11,826 nt of DNA, taken from Candidatus Poseidoniaceae archaeon. Lineage in GTDB: Archaea > Thermoplasmatota > Poseidoniia > Poseidoniales > Poseidoniaceae. The DNA is taken from assembly GCA_028822955.1 (NCBI GenBank), contig JAPKCL010000052.1, positions 1 through 11,826 of the forward strand, in the 5' to 3' direction. Shown piece by piece: positions 1 to 6,269 of the stretch (position 1 is the first letter of the stretch; each line of letters opens with the position of its first letter). The notes under the pieces were generated by a model, which saw only the letters and a program-made list of their open reading frames with translations, made no database searches and was not told the DNA's origin. A program made the position numbers and the translations under genes.

Positions 1-780
1 ATCATCGCCAACGCCTTTTGCGGAAAGAAGCCAATGGATATAGCGCGGGTCTTCAAGATGAATCTCTTTTACATCCCGGCCTTTATGTCGGCCAAAGGCG
101 AGAATGATTTGGTCTCCATCTCTGCGAATTTTACCTAATTGGTCAACCAATTCCAGGTCACCCAAACCCCTTCCTAATTTGCTCGCATCTGAAGCGATGT
201 TGCCGTGAACTGCCCAGCGTTCTAATTCTTCAAGTGAATGTCTGAATGAGGGTGCATGGTCGATAGAGAGTCTCCAGAAAAGTAACAGTGATGCTGCAGC
301 ATCAGCAGCAGCAGTATGTGCATTTTCCAAAGAAATCCCATGCCGCACACACAATGCACCAAGTTTGTGTGGTCGTGAAATCTTGAGCCTACGAACCAAT
401 TCGAGAGTATCCATGACTGCTTTCGGACGGGGCATTCTCTTTCCGAGGCGATAGAATTCTGCTTCAAGCAATTCCAGGTCAAACCGACGAACATTATGGC
501 CGACGATGACAGAGCCTTCGATCATTTCAGCCACCTGGTCGGCTATGGTTGAAAAGTCCCCTTTTCCACGAACATCCTGGTCGAAGATACCGTGCACATT
601 ACTTGCTCCATAAGGAATCGGACGACGAGGGTTGATGATTTGTTCAAAGTGAATTGGGGTTCCATCCTGCGCAGCTCCAACCAAGGCAATTTGCACAATG
701 CGGTCCGACGATGTAGAGATACCAGTCGTCTCCAAATCAAAGGCGAGCACACGCTCGCCATCGAGGACATTCGGGGCCAT
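1..780 (-). CDS. DnaQ-like DEDDh 3'-5' exonuclease, partial at C-terminus
   Basis: Reads from an ATG at 780 down to base 1 with no stop (260 codons seen), so the C-terminus is outside the window. All DEDDh exonuclease motifs are visible. ExoI is FDLETTG with D15 and E17, ExoII is GHNVRRFD with H95 and D101, and ExoIII is HTAAAD with H155 and D160. This predicts two-metal hydrolysis of DNA or RNA from the 3' end. After the nuclease fold comes FGRHKG (from residue 229) and then DPRYIHWLL (about 244-252), a pattern known as a short C-terminal module in some bacterial DnaQ-type exonucleases (DUF3820-like). It could serve in repair, proofreading or RNA trimming; the sequence does not decide. There is no Shine-Dalgarno sequence before the ATG, so the message may be leaderless. 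The 91 bases to the divergent gene at 872 must hold both promoters, but no clear TATA box stands out. Confidence 0.9.
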   Translation of the reverse strand, partial: MAPNVLDGERVLAFDLETTGISTSSDRIVQIALVGAAQDGTPIHFEQIINPRRPIPYGASNVHGIFDQDVRGKGDFSTIADQVAEMIEGSVIVGHNVRRFDLELLEAEFYRLGKRMPRPKAVMDTLELVRRLKISRPHKLGALCVRHGISLENAHTAAADAAASLLLFWRLSIDHAPSFRHSLEELERWAVHGNIASDASKLGRGLGDLELVDQLGKIRRDGDQIILAFGRHKGRDVKEIHLEDPRYIHWLLSAKGVGDD

Positions 781-871
781 AGACGAACAACACCGCTGAC
801 CCCCTTTGAACATCACCCTTCGGATACAAGCAATCACAAACCCCTTACTCGTCCTGTCCGTGCATTTGACC

Positions 872-1246
872 ATGGGGTTCTTGAATCGTTTGAAAAAAGT
901 CTTTTTCTCCAAGCATGAAGAAACAGAAGTTGAGGAAGTTGAATTCCATGACCCTCATCAAGAACGGCTTACTGAAGATTTTGTTCAACGTCAACAAAGT
1001 GTAATCGATGATGCAATGAATGAATTAGAATCTCATGTTGAGAAAATAAAGGCTGAACCTACTCCAACAGCAGCACCCGCTTATGATGCGGGAGAAGTAG
1101 AACTCTCGGATTTACTGTCACCCGATGAGCAACTCCAAGATTATTCAGAATTGAACACTGTCGAACATCAATCGGTTGAAGAGATGGGAGACCATCTTGA
1201 ATCTGCTACTCTTGTTGGAGACCTTCCAGAAGAAATTGAATTCTAA
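872..1246 (+). CDS. Acidic hypothetical protein with basic amphipathic N-terminus
   Basis: 124 residues of unknown function. The ATG at 872 is preferred over one at 806 because the first 22 residues of the longer form look like chance translation of the divergent promoter region, while MGFLNRLKKVFFSKH makes a sensible protein start. That segment is a short basic/hydrophobic amphipathic helix of the type that can lie on the inner membrane face. The rest is strongly acidic (EETEVEEVEF near the start, LPEEIEF at the end), has a likely helical stretch at about 36-60 and a Pro/Ala/Thr linker (PTPTAAPA). It has no signal peptide or membrane span, so a cytoplasmic, possibly membrane-touching adaptor is plausible inference. 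There is no SD motif. Its stop is 104 bases before the lipoprotein start. No family was recognised. Confidence 0.72.
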   Translation: MGFLNRLKKVFFSKHEETEVEEVEFHDPHQERLTEDFVQRQQSVIDDAMNELESHVEKIKAEPTPTAAPAYDAGEVELSDLLSPDEQLQDYSELNTVEHQSVEEMGDHLESATLVGDLPEEIEF

Positions 1247-1350
1247 ACATTTGGCATTTACCCCATACATTTCGAATGCCGGATAAAATGAAAATACCCC
1301 CCCAAGCATTAGATAGGGAGAGCATTCAGCATAATTTCATGTGGCAAATA

Positions 1351-2523
1351 ATGAGTGAGCGAACCGTTCGTTCTTTGCTCATGGTTGGGCTACTTGTTTG
1401 CTCAAGTTTTGTTGCAGGATGCACCGGTGCATTGGATTTTACCGTTGACCCGAGGGCTAACCTCGCAGCATACCCACTTCTCATTCAAGAAGGTGAAACC
1501 GTTACCTTTGACGCCCGTGACTCTGAACCAATTGAAGGCGTAATCACCGAATTTCTTTGGGATTTTGGAGACGGTCAAACTGCAGATACGACGACAGGAT
1601 TTACCTCTCACCGATATGCCACTTTTGGAATTTTCATTGTTGAATTAACAGTCATCAACGACCAAGGCGGTGAAGACAAAGCCACGGCGTTGATCAATGT
1701 CAACGGGGCGCCCCAACTCAATCTCACCTATCCCGACTCTATTCGGTCAGGCGACTCTGTGCGCTTGGATGCGAGTAACAGCATCGACCCAGAAGGCGAC
1801 CAATTGGAATTTGAATGGGATTTGGATTGGGGAGAAGATTCTGATGGCGACGGCGATATGAGAAACGATATCGACTCCACAGACTCAACGGTTTTGTTAC
1901 CTACCAACCGTTCAGGAACGATTCAAGGAAGCCTAACCGTTACTGATTCTGCAGACGCCATGGTGAAAGAATTGTTCACACTCGAGATTAACTCACGACG
2001 CTATGAGGTCACTTGGGAAACGAAAGAAATCGAATATTCATGGGATGAATACCTTGACCAAGGGCAACAATGGGAAGGTAACATCACTCCTGGCGAAGAT
2101 GGGCGGGTGACAGATTTCCTCGGAGTGCTTGAATTGCGGCAAGATGTCCTTGCCCCACAAGATAATTTCACTTTATCCATTTATATCGTCGACGATGGCT
2201 ATGAAGAGTCTGCTCAAACCGGAGGAGGGAATATCACTGCTAATGAATCAACATCCGCCTCTTTGTCAGCAGACAATATGAATCCAGACGGGGAAGACGG
2301 CATCTATGATTCAGATTCCGAGGAAGCATTACTGCAACAACTTCTCACTGCTTCGGGCACTCGGTCAGGTCAAGGTACATGGATTTGGTCAGTTTCGGCA
2401 CAACAAGCAGATCCCGACCCTTTGTTTGAAGGCACCCCAGACCCAGACCCTGGGAACGATTGGACATTGACCGTTACGGTCACCGTCCTCATTCCAAAAC
2501 TCACTGAAATTGCTTATGAGTGA
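1351..2523 (+). CDS. PKD-domain lipoprotein
   Basis: 390 residues from the ATG at 1351. This start is chosen because MSERTVRSLLMVGLL begins a compact lipoprotein signal peptide ending in lipobox VAGC with Cys24. An upstream in-frame ATG at 1276 would put 25 hydrophilic residues before it. The mature protein should be lipid-anchored and face outside. Domain 1 (about 38-118) is a PKD/Ig-like beta-sandwich with WDFGDG at 70-75, then HRYATFG and VELTVINDQGG. Domain 2 (about 121-214) is a second PKD-like domain with an acidic loop at 163-173 (DSDGDGDMRND) that resembles a calcium-binding loop. The remaining C-terminal part (about 215-390) is unrecognised, beta-rich and acidic, with several NxT/S sequons. 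PKD domains usually mediate protein or polysaccharide contacts, so a role in the cell envelope or substrate capture is inferred. No enzyme motif is seen. No SD motif precedes the start. Confidence 0.88.
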   Translation: MSERTVRSLLMVGLLVCSSFVAGCTGALDFTVDPRANLAAYPLLIQEGETVTFDARDSEPIEGVITEFLWDFGDGQTADTTTGFTSHRYATFGIFIVELTVINDQGGEDKATALINVNGAPQLNLTYPDSIRSGDSVRLDASNSIDPEGDQLEFEWDLDWGEDSDGDGDMRNDIDSTDSTVLLPTNRSGTIQGSLTVTDSADAMVKELFTLEINSRRYEVTWETKEIEYSWDEYLDQGQQWEGNITPGEDGRVTDFLGVLELRQDVLAPQDNFTLSIYIVDDGYEESAQTGGGNITANESTSASLSADNMNPDGEDGIYDSDSEEALLQQLLTASGTRSGQGTWIWSVSAQQADPDPLFEGTPDPDPGNDWTLTVTVTVLIPKLTEIAYE

Positions 2524-2581
2524 CCACTTTGGTCGATGGGAACATGTATGAAGCGGGAGCACTTGGGATAAGTTGGTTGCC

Positions 2582-2935
2582 ATGGTCGATACTGTAGAAA
2601 TTAACCGACTCAATATTCGCGATTCCCTCTCCGTTGATGTTTCAGTTTGGATGGAACATCCAAACGATATGGACTTCCGACCATCACTTTCGGTATCGGG
2701 AACTACCTTCACAATCACCAGTCATTCTGATGGTTCAAAACTCGCTTCGGTCGAATTAGACGATGCGCAAATGGAAGCTGTGGTTCGAGACCAAGCCGCT
2801 GAATTACGAGTTAAATTCCAAGTGCAAGGCATGCACGGGCGTCTCAAAGATATCCACCCAATTATTGCAGATGGCAAGGCTAAGAAATTGGCAACCGCAA
2901 ACTGGAAAACCACCCTCAACGTCTCCTTTGAGTGA
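2582..2935 (+). CDS. Hypothetical protein, 117 aa
   Basis: Not recognised. The ATG at 2582 is preferred to an in-frame TTG at 2573, three codons upstream; neither has an SD sequence. The protein has no signal peptide, membrane helix or cysteine. It alternates beta-like stretches (VDVSVWMEH, TTFTITSH, KLASVEL, ELRVKFQVQG, TTLNVSFE) with one probable helix (DDAQMEAVVRDQAAEL), which suggests a small cytoplasmic alpha/beta or beta-sandwich domain. It lies 58 bases after the lipoprotein gene and 71 bases before the winged-helix-like gene on the same strand, so it could be in a loose operon with either. Codon use looks like its neighbours. That it is a gene rests on uninterrupted coding-like composition and its fit between two genes. 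Confidence 0.72.
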   Translation: MVDTVEINRLNIRDSLSVDVSVWMEHPNDMDFRPSLSVSGTTFTITSHSDGSKLASVELDDAQMEAVVRDQAAELRVKFQVQGMHGRLKDIHPIIADGKAKKLATANWKTTLNVSFE

Positions 2936-3006
2936 TTTTCTCGACCCTTAGCGCGAATGGGACCCCCACAGTTTCTTTGATATGGGTTAACAGAGTTTTA
3001 CAAATT

Positions 3007-3294
3007 ATGTCACCAAGACGAAAAGGAATAGGTTCCCAGAAGCAAGCAAGGTTTGAACGATTGAAATTAGAAATTCTCACTTTTGTCGGCGCCAACCCTG
3101 GATGTTCAGCACAATCGATTGTTGCCAATTTAAGCAATGATCGTGCAATGCGAAACCACGGACTTACACCCCGTAAAGTTGGGTTTTTCATTCCGCGGCA
3201 TCTTGCACAATACCTCGTATGGTGGCAGGACCATACTGCGGGACGACGAGTCTATGGCGAAGCAGGTTGTTCCGAAGTGCCTAAAAAACATTGA
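3007..3294 (+). CDS. Small winged-helix-like DNA-binding protein
   Basis: 95 residues from the ATG at 3007. An earlier in-frame ATG at 2932 lies in the tail of the previous gene and gives an unconvincing extension. The N-terminus is basic (SPRRKG, QKQARFERLK). A helix follows at about 15-29, then a helix-turn-helix-like unit with SAQSIVANLS at 34-43 and LTPRKVGFFIPRHL at 53-66. The segment to about 84, VWWQDHTAGRRVYG, reads as the wing hairpin. This order matches small archaeal winged-helix regulators of the MarR/ArsR type, but I cannot assign a subfamily. It would bind DNA in the cytoplasm, and nothing indicates a ligand. A weak AT-rich TTTGATATG at 2976-2984, centred about 27 bases before the ATG, would suit a leaderless transcript. 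A near-perfect palindrome just downstream (3319-3342) is a conceivable target site. The HAD gene starts 55 bases after the stop. Confidence 0.72.
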   Translation: MSPRRKGIGSQKQARFERLKLEILTFVGANPGCSAQSIVANLSNDRAMRNHGLTPRKVGFFIPRHLAQYLVWWQDHTAGRRVYGEAGCSEVPKKH

Positions 3295-3318
3295 AATCAA
3301 GTAATCTGAGAGGGCGAG

Positions 3319-3342
3319 CCTCATGTACATTGAGACATGAGG
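3319..3342 (+). promoter_or_regulatory. 8-bp inverted repeat overlapping the HAD gene ribosome binding site
   Basis: CCTCATGT at 3319-3326 and ACATGAGG at 3335-3342 are exact reverse complements separated by eight bases. The right arm contains the first four bases of the GAGGAG Shine-Dalgarno sequence (3339-3344) of the HAD hydrolase gene. As RNA, the hairpin would hide the ribosome binding site. As DNA, it is a dyad of a size that a dimeric winged-helix regulator could bind. Either reading predicts control of the HAD gene. The repeat is directly visible; its function is inferred. Confidence 0.45.
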
Positions 3343-3344
3343 AG
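3339..3344 (+). promoter_or_regulatory. Ribosome binding site of the HAD hydrolase gene
   Basis: GAGGAG stands five bases before the ATG at 3350, a close match to the anti-SD of archaeal 16S rRNA. It fixes the start of the HAD gene. It is partly inside the right arm of the inverted repeat at 3319-3342. Confidence 0.7.
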
Positions 3345-3349
3345 AAACT

Positions 3350-4021
3350 ATGCGGGAAGGTATTGCAGCGTACTTTGACCTTGACGGCACCCTTTTGGAT
3401 GCTTCAAGCGAAAAAACGTTAACGGCTATACTTGGAAAAAAGCGACCATGGCGTATACCGTATGGAGCAGCAGCATGGTTCGTAGGTTTCATCACGAACC
3501 TCTTACGTTTACGAGCCCCCTATGATGCAGCACGTAACCGAGGGCATTTCTCACTCGCTTCTTGGGATACCTTAGAGAAACTTTCCAAAGAAATCGCCGA
3601 GCAAAAACTCGTTCATAGAATCACCCCTCAAGCACGAGACAAAATTGAATGGCACCGTGGCCAAGGTCATCGCTTAGTCTTGGTTACGGCGACGATTTCT
3701 CCAATGGCTGAAGCTATGGGGGAGGTACTTGGAATGGACACTGTTTATGGCTGCGGTCCTACAAACCGAACAGGTATACTCAGTGGCTCTGAACGCGGCT
3801 GGTCCGTCCCTCGGCGAAAGGGGAAAGTACCGATTGTCCAATCAGATGCTCAAGAAAATGGACACGACCTCGCAGAATGTTATGGCTATGGAAACACAAT
3901 GGCGGATTCATGGTTTATGCGAATCACAGGGCATCCAGTAGCGATTAATTCTAAAGGGGCTTTCAAGCAATTTGCACAAGAAAAGAATTGGGAAATGCAC
4001 GATTGGAAAATTCAATCATAG
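3350..4021 (+). CDS. HAD-superfamily subfamily IB hydrolase (SerB-like phosphatase)
   Basis: 223 residues; the start is fixed by GAGGAG five bases upstream. Motif I is YFDLDGTLL, with nucleophile D10 and acid/base D12. A helical cap (about 20-90) follows, including a hydrophobic stretch at 38-54. Motif II is LVTAT (Thr113 or Thr115). A basic RRKGK at 155-159 would supply the motif III lysine. Motif IV reads YGNTMAD, where GDSxxD is usual: N182 replaces the first metal-binding Asp and D186 is kept. The end, GHPVAINSKGAFKQFA...W, is typical of subfamily IB-like hydrolases. It probably cleaves a phosphomonoester in the cytoplasm; the substrate cannot be read from sequence. The Asn change may weaken Mg binding or mark a specialised subgroup. 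Downstream lies the convergent tRNA-Arg gene, 29 bases from the stop. Confidence 0.88.
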   Translation: MREGIAAYFDLDGTLLDASSEKTLTAILGKKRPWRIPYGAAAWFVGFITNLLRLRAPYDAARNRGHFSLASWDTLEKLSKEIAEQKLVHRITPQARDKIEWHRGQGHRLVLVTATISPMAEAMGEVLGMDTVYGCGPTNRTGILSGSERGWSVPRRKGKVPIVQSDAQENGHDLAECYGYGNTMADSWFMRITGHPVAINSKGAFKQFAQEKNWEMHDWKIQS

Positions 4022-4050
4022 ACAGCGGCTGCACCACAAAGGGACAAGAG

Positions 4051-4124
4051 CGGCCCCACCGCGATTCGAACACGGGTTGCTGGCTCCGCAAGCCGGCGTG
4101 ATATCCAAGCTACACTATAGGGCC
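4051..4124 (-). tRNA. tRNA-Arg (anticodon GCG)
   Basis: Read on the minus strand from 4124. The acceptor stem GGCCCTA pairs with TGGGGCC (one T-G wobble), and the discriminator is G at 4051. The D arm has a three-pair stem GTG/CAC, and its loop contains the invariant GG followed by A at position 20, an arginine identity base. The anticodon stem CCGGC/GCCAG holds the loop TTGCGGA, so the anticodon is GCG, reading CGC (and CGU when modified). The T arm is CCGTG/CGCGG with loop TTCGAAT. The variable loop has only four bases, and the anticodon stem has one C-A mismatch at the second pair (28-42). CCA is not encoded; the next bases are CTC. No intron is present. It lies between two plus-strand genes and is transcribed against them. 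Confidence 0.9.
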
Positions 4125-4150
4125 TTGTAGTCGCCCCACTAACCGATTGG

Positions 4151-4158
4151 ATATAAGC
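4151..4158 (-). promoter_or_regulatory. TATA box of the tRNA-Arg gene
   Basis: Read on the minus strand, GCTTATAT ends 27 bases before the first base of the tRNA. This is the expected spacing of an archaeal TATA element from a start site at or next to the tRNA 5' end. It also argues against the longest possible start (4147) for the thioesterase gene, which would place coding sequence over this promoter. Confidence 0.55.
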
Positions 4159-4233
4159 GCAACGGGTTGCCTTTTGCAACTTTTAATCTCTGTGAATACA
4201 AGCCTTCATCATCACTGGGCATGTGGTACAACT

Positions 4234-4656
4234 ATGGCGGTTCAGCTCACACGTCGAGTCGATTACCCGATGTTGGATAATGCCAACATTGCTTACTTCC
4301 CAAGAATCTACGATCTTGCCCATCGGTTTTTCGAGGAATGCTGGGAGCCAATGTGTGGGATAAGTTATCCTGAAATGATCGGTGAGCGAAGAATTGGCTT
4401 CCCAGTGGTTCACATAGAAACTGATTTCATTGCACCGCTCCGGTATGGGGATACGGTCCATGCAACAATTTGGCTCACTCAAGTGGGGACAACTTCGTGC
4501 ACATGGGCATATGAGTTTCATAATCAAAAACAAGAATTACTCTGGTCATCTTCTCAAGTGACCGTTTGTGTTGATATGGATTCATTAGAATCAAAAGACA
4601 TTCCCGATGACCTTCGAGCAGGCTTACTCAATCACAAAAAAGAGGCATCAGTATGA
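4234..4656 (+). CDS. Hotdog-fold acyl-CoA thioesterase (4HBT-like)
   Basis: 140 residues from the ATG at 4234. An in-frame ATG at 4147 is rejected because its 29 extra residues are not family-like and overlap the tRNA promoter. The segment RRVDYPMLDNANIAYFPRIY resembles the active-site region of 4-hydroxybenzoyl-CoA thioesterases (D-x-A-G-I-V-Y-F-P). Asp15 would be the catalytic acid, while the usual Gly is Asn18. Next comes the long central hotdog helix (YDLAHRFFEECWEP). Further on are FIAPLRYGDTVHATIWLTQVG and WSSSQVTVCVDM, typical hotdog strands. It likely hydrolyses a thioester of CoA in the cytoplasm; the acyl group is unknown. No SD precedes the start, suggesting a leaderless message. 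Its stop overlaps the next start in ATGA, so the two proteins are translationally coupled and may work together. Confidence 0.85.
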   Translation: MAVQLTRRVDYPMLDNANIAYFPRIYDLAHRFFEECWEPMCGISYPEMIGERRIGFPVVHIETDFIAPLRYGDTVHATIWLTQVGTTSCTWAYEFHNQKQELLWSSSQVTVCVDMDSLESKDIPDDLRAGLLNHKKEASV

Positions 4657-5309
4657 GCGATTCAGACGTCGAACTTGGGTTTTCAATGAGGATGGATGAA
4701 AACCAGCCAGAATCTGAAATACCACCACATGTCTTCGCGATTCAGCCGGACAGTAAAGGGCCAAAGTCAATTGGAGTACTCCTTCTTCTGAGTGCGCTTT
4801 TGCTGTTTGGTCTTGCTTATGGTGATATTTCACTCCATCAAGCAGAAGACCTTTCGGATGAAGAAGTTGATTTGATTTTATCCACACCAAACAGTCAAGG
4901 AGACGGAACAGAGGATATCTCTGTAGAACAATACCAGAAGTTCCACGATGCTGCAAGAGAATCCGGGGGGTATGCTCTTCGTGGTTATGGATTGGGTTTA
5001 GCCGGCGTCATGCTTTTGATTGGTGGAATCATGTTGCTCTCCCTCAATGGCGCAGGTGCAAAATTAGCAGTTGGAGGCGCAACACTCGGCATGGTGTCTG
5101 GCATTTCAGGCAGTCTTCTGGTCAAAGGGGCGGCAGATACCCATTTGGTTGGCGTTTTATTGCTCACCTATGAGATTACAACCTATCTTTGCGGAGTATG
5201 CATGGCCATGTGCATAGGTTTAGCAGCCCTGCCATTGATCAATGCACGTGCACGACTTGCCCTTTATCCTGAAAACCGAGTGGTTTTGAAAACGGATAAT
5301 GAAGAATGA
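4653..5309 (+). CDS. Hypothetical four-helix membrane protein
   Basis: 218 residues, no family recognised. It begins inside the thioesterase stop (ATGA) with GAGG seven bases upstream, so the two genes form an operon. A hydrophilic acidic N-terminus of about 37 residues has no signal peptide. Predicted membrane helices lie at about 38-57, 111-131, 137-157 and 166-196. An acidic loop of roughly 50 residues (about 58-110, with DLSDEEVDL and DGTEDIS) lies between the first two helices. Helices 2 and 3 are rich in small residues (GLGLAGVMLLIGG, AVGGATLGMVSGISG), which suggests tight packing. The tail is short and mixed in charge. If the N-terminus is inside, the acidic loop is outside. Three Cys or Met-rich positions lie in the last helix (YLCGVCMAMC). 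A role with the thioesterase in lipid metabolism is only a guess from coupling. It faces the pentapeptide gene tail to tail, four bases away. Confidence 0.85.
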   Translation: MSDSDVELGFSMRMDENQPESEIPPHVFAIQPDSKGPKSIGVLLLLSALLLFGLAYGDISLHQAEDLSDEEVDLILSTPNSQGDGTEDISVEQYQKFHDAARESGGYALRGYGLGLAGVMLLIGGIMLLSLNGAGAKLAVGGATLGMVSGISGSLLVKGAADTHLVGVLLLTYEITTYLCGVCMAMCIGLAALPLINARARLALYPENRVVLKTDNEE

Positions 5310-5313
5310 TTTA

Positions 5314-5754
5314 TCACGAACTTGGTTGCGGCCATTTTTTCGAGAGTGCTTTTCTTAGATCATCATCGATAATAGCATTCCACCAATCACTGCCTTGCCA
5401 AATAGCGTATCGTCCGCGAATACCGCGAAGGTCCGCTCCAGCAAATTGGCAGTTTCTAAAGTTCGACAAATTCAATCTTGCTTTTCGAAGGTCAGCATTT
5501 CGGAAATCTGAACCATCGAAGGCTGACTTCATCAAGTCGATCTGATACATGGAAGCTTTTCTAAAATCTGAATTCGAAAAATCACCTTCTGTAAAATCAG
5601 CATTATCGAGAATAGCTCGGCGGAACGTCGAACCTGCGTGTCGTCCTTTGCGTAGAATTACATCACTGTGATTTTGGAAAGACCAGTCCAACGGTATTGA
5701 TTCCTCATCACTTGTTTCTCGGGGGTCACCATCACCACCCCCTGACATCACCAT
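5314..5754 (-). CDS. Pentapeptide-repeat protein
   Basis: 146 residues if started at the ATG at 5754, which has GAGGA (5761-5765) six bases upstream. An ATG at 5760 directly abuts that SD and is less likely, though it would add only two residues. The N-terminus is Gly/Asp-rich and looks disordered. From about residue 42 a regular five-residue periodicity with Phe or Leu at the centre runs through at least 14 repeats (STFRR, ADFTE, SDFRN, ADLRK and similar), enough for over three turns of a right-handed beta-helix. The last turns carry Trp at the centre and the C-terminal cap is Trp-rich (IWQGSDWWNA...LSKKW). Such folds act as scaffolds; some known members mimic DNA or bind gyrase, but this protein is too generic to assign. 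No signal peptide is seen. The SD overlaps the stop of the upstream winged-helix-like gene, so the pair is coupled. Confidence 0.9.
   Translation of the reverse strand: MVMSGGGDGDPRETSDEESIPLDWSFQNHSDVILRKGRHAGSTFRRAILDNADFTEGDFSNSDFRKASMYQIDLMKSAFDGSDFRNADLRKARLNLSNFRNCQFAGADLRGIRGRYAIWQGSDWWNAIIDDDLRKALSKKWPQPSS
5335..5340 (+). terminator. Oligo-T terminator candidate for the thioesterase/membrane protein operon
   Basis: A run of six T lies 26 bases after the stop of the membrane protein gene, just inside the tail of the convergent pentapeptide gene. Archaeal RNA polymerase ends at such T-runs without needing a hairpin. Placement between convergent genes supports this use, but a single T6 is weak evidence. 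Confidence 0.35.
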
Positions 5755-5763
5755 GTTCATTCC

Positions 5764-6264
5764 TCAATTTGTTGAGCGTTTGTCCAAATGTGAGCGTCCT
5801 TCTCCACTCAAAACTGCAAATCGGTTTTTGTCTTCATTTCCATCCGGAATAATCAAAAATTTCCTTTCTCGCAACCGATTGAGGTAAAGCGATAAATTTC
5901 CAGGAGATTCCATTCCTGCGTCTTCAAACAGTTGATTTATCACGCGAGGTGGGCTATCGGTGACTCCTTCGACTTCGCGAAGGTAATGTATTGCGCCAAG
6001 TACTTGGTCGGGCTTTCGTTTCAAAGAACAGGTTTCAACGAGTGTATGGAATGCCGAGCCACGTTCAGGTAAACCCGATGCTTTTGCAGCGGCTATAGCG
6101 GCTTTCATTGCTGCGTTTCGAGCAACCTTCAAACGGTCAATCATGAGACCCCATGAATCGTCTTGACGGAGTAAAGAAAGCATCTCTTCGAGTTCTGCAG
6201 ACGACCCATCGAGGTCGATTTCGACATCACCAGCGGTTATTGAAACTTTAACCGTTCTGTCCAA
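5764..6264 (-). CDS. Winged-helix-like protein with N-terminal alpha/beta segment
   Basis: 166 residues with a TTG start at 6264. The start is supported by GAGGTG (6270-6275) five bases upstream, and no ATG lies between the upstream stop and this TTG. The N-terminus (VKVSITAGDVEIDLDGSSAELEEML) looks like paired beta strands plus a helix, an arrangement common at the N-termini of archaeal regulatory proteins. An Ala-rich helix follows at about 46-64. Residues about 80-160 read as a winged-helix domain: a helix at PDQVLGAIHYLREV, then PPRVINQLFEDAG, a recognition-like helix NLSLYLNRLRERKFL and a wing with IIPDGNEDKNRFAVLSGEG. It is probably a cytoplasmic DNA-binding or protein-interaction factor. 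I recognise no specific family. It heads a two-gene operon with the pentapeptide-repeat protein three bases or so downstream, and it diverges from the giant surface protein gene. Confidence 0.8.
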   Translation of the reverse strand: MDRTVKVSITAGDVEIDLDGSSAELEEMLSLLRQDDSWGLMIDRLKVARNAAMKAAIAAAKASGLPERGSAFHTLVETCSLKRKPDQVLGAIHYLREVEGVTDSPPRVINQLFEDAGMESPGNLSLYLNRLRERKFLIIPDGNEDKNRFAVLSGEGRSHLDKRSTN

Positions 6265-6269
6265 GATAG

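Noticed and set aside
289..304. A 16-bp perfect palindrome (TGATGCTGCAGCATCA).
   Set aside because: It lies within the codons of the Ala-rich ExoIII motif region of the exonuclease and is explained by repeated Ala codons; one such palindrome by chance in a window of this size is not surprising.
592..918. Open frame on the plus strand, 108 codons.
   Set aside because: It lies mostly antisense to the exonuclease, whose catalytic motifs are all intact, and its translation is arginine-rich with no domain.
1276..1350. N-terminal extension of the lipoprotein from an ATG at 1276.
   Set aside because: The extension is hydrophilic and would bury the signal peptide and lipobox 25 residues inside the protein.
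3130..3495. Minus-strand open frame of 121 codons over the winged-helix-like and HAD genes.
   Set aside because: It is antisense to two better supported genes and has no recognisable motif.
4165..4186. GTTGC-CTTTT-GCAAC followed by TTTT, resembling a small intrinsic terminator.
   Set aside because: The stem is only five pairs, it lies about 145 bases after the HAD stop beyond the opposing tRNA, and it would sit in the leader region of the thioesterase gene; too weak to call.
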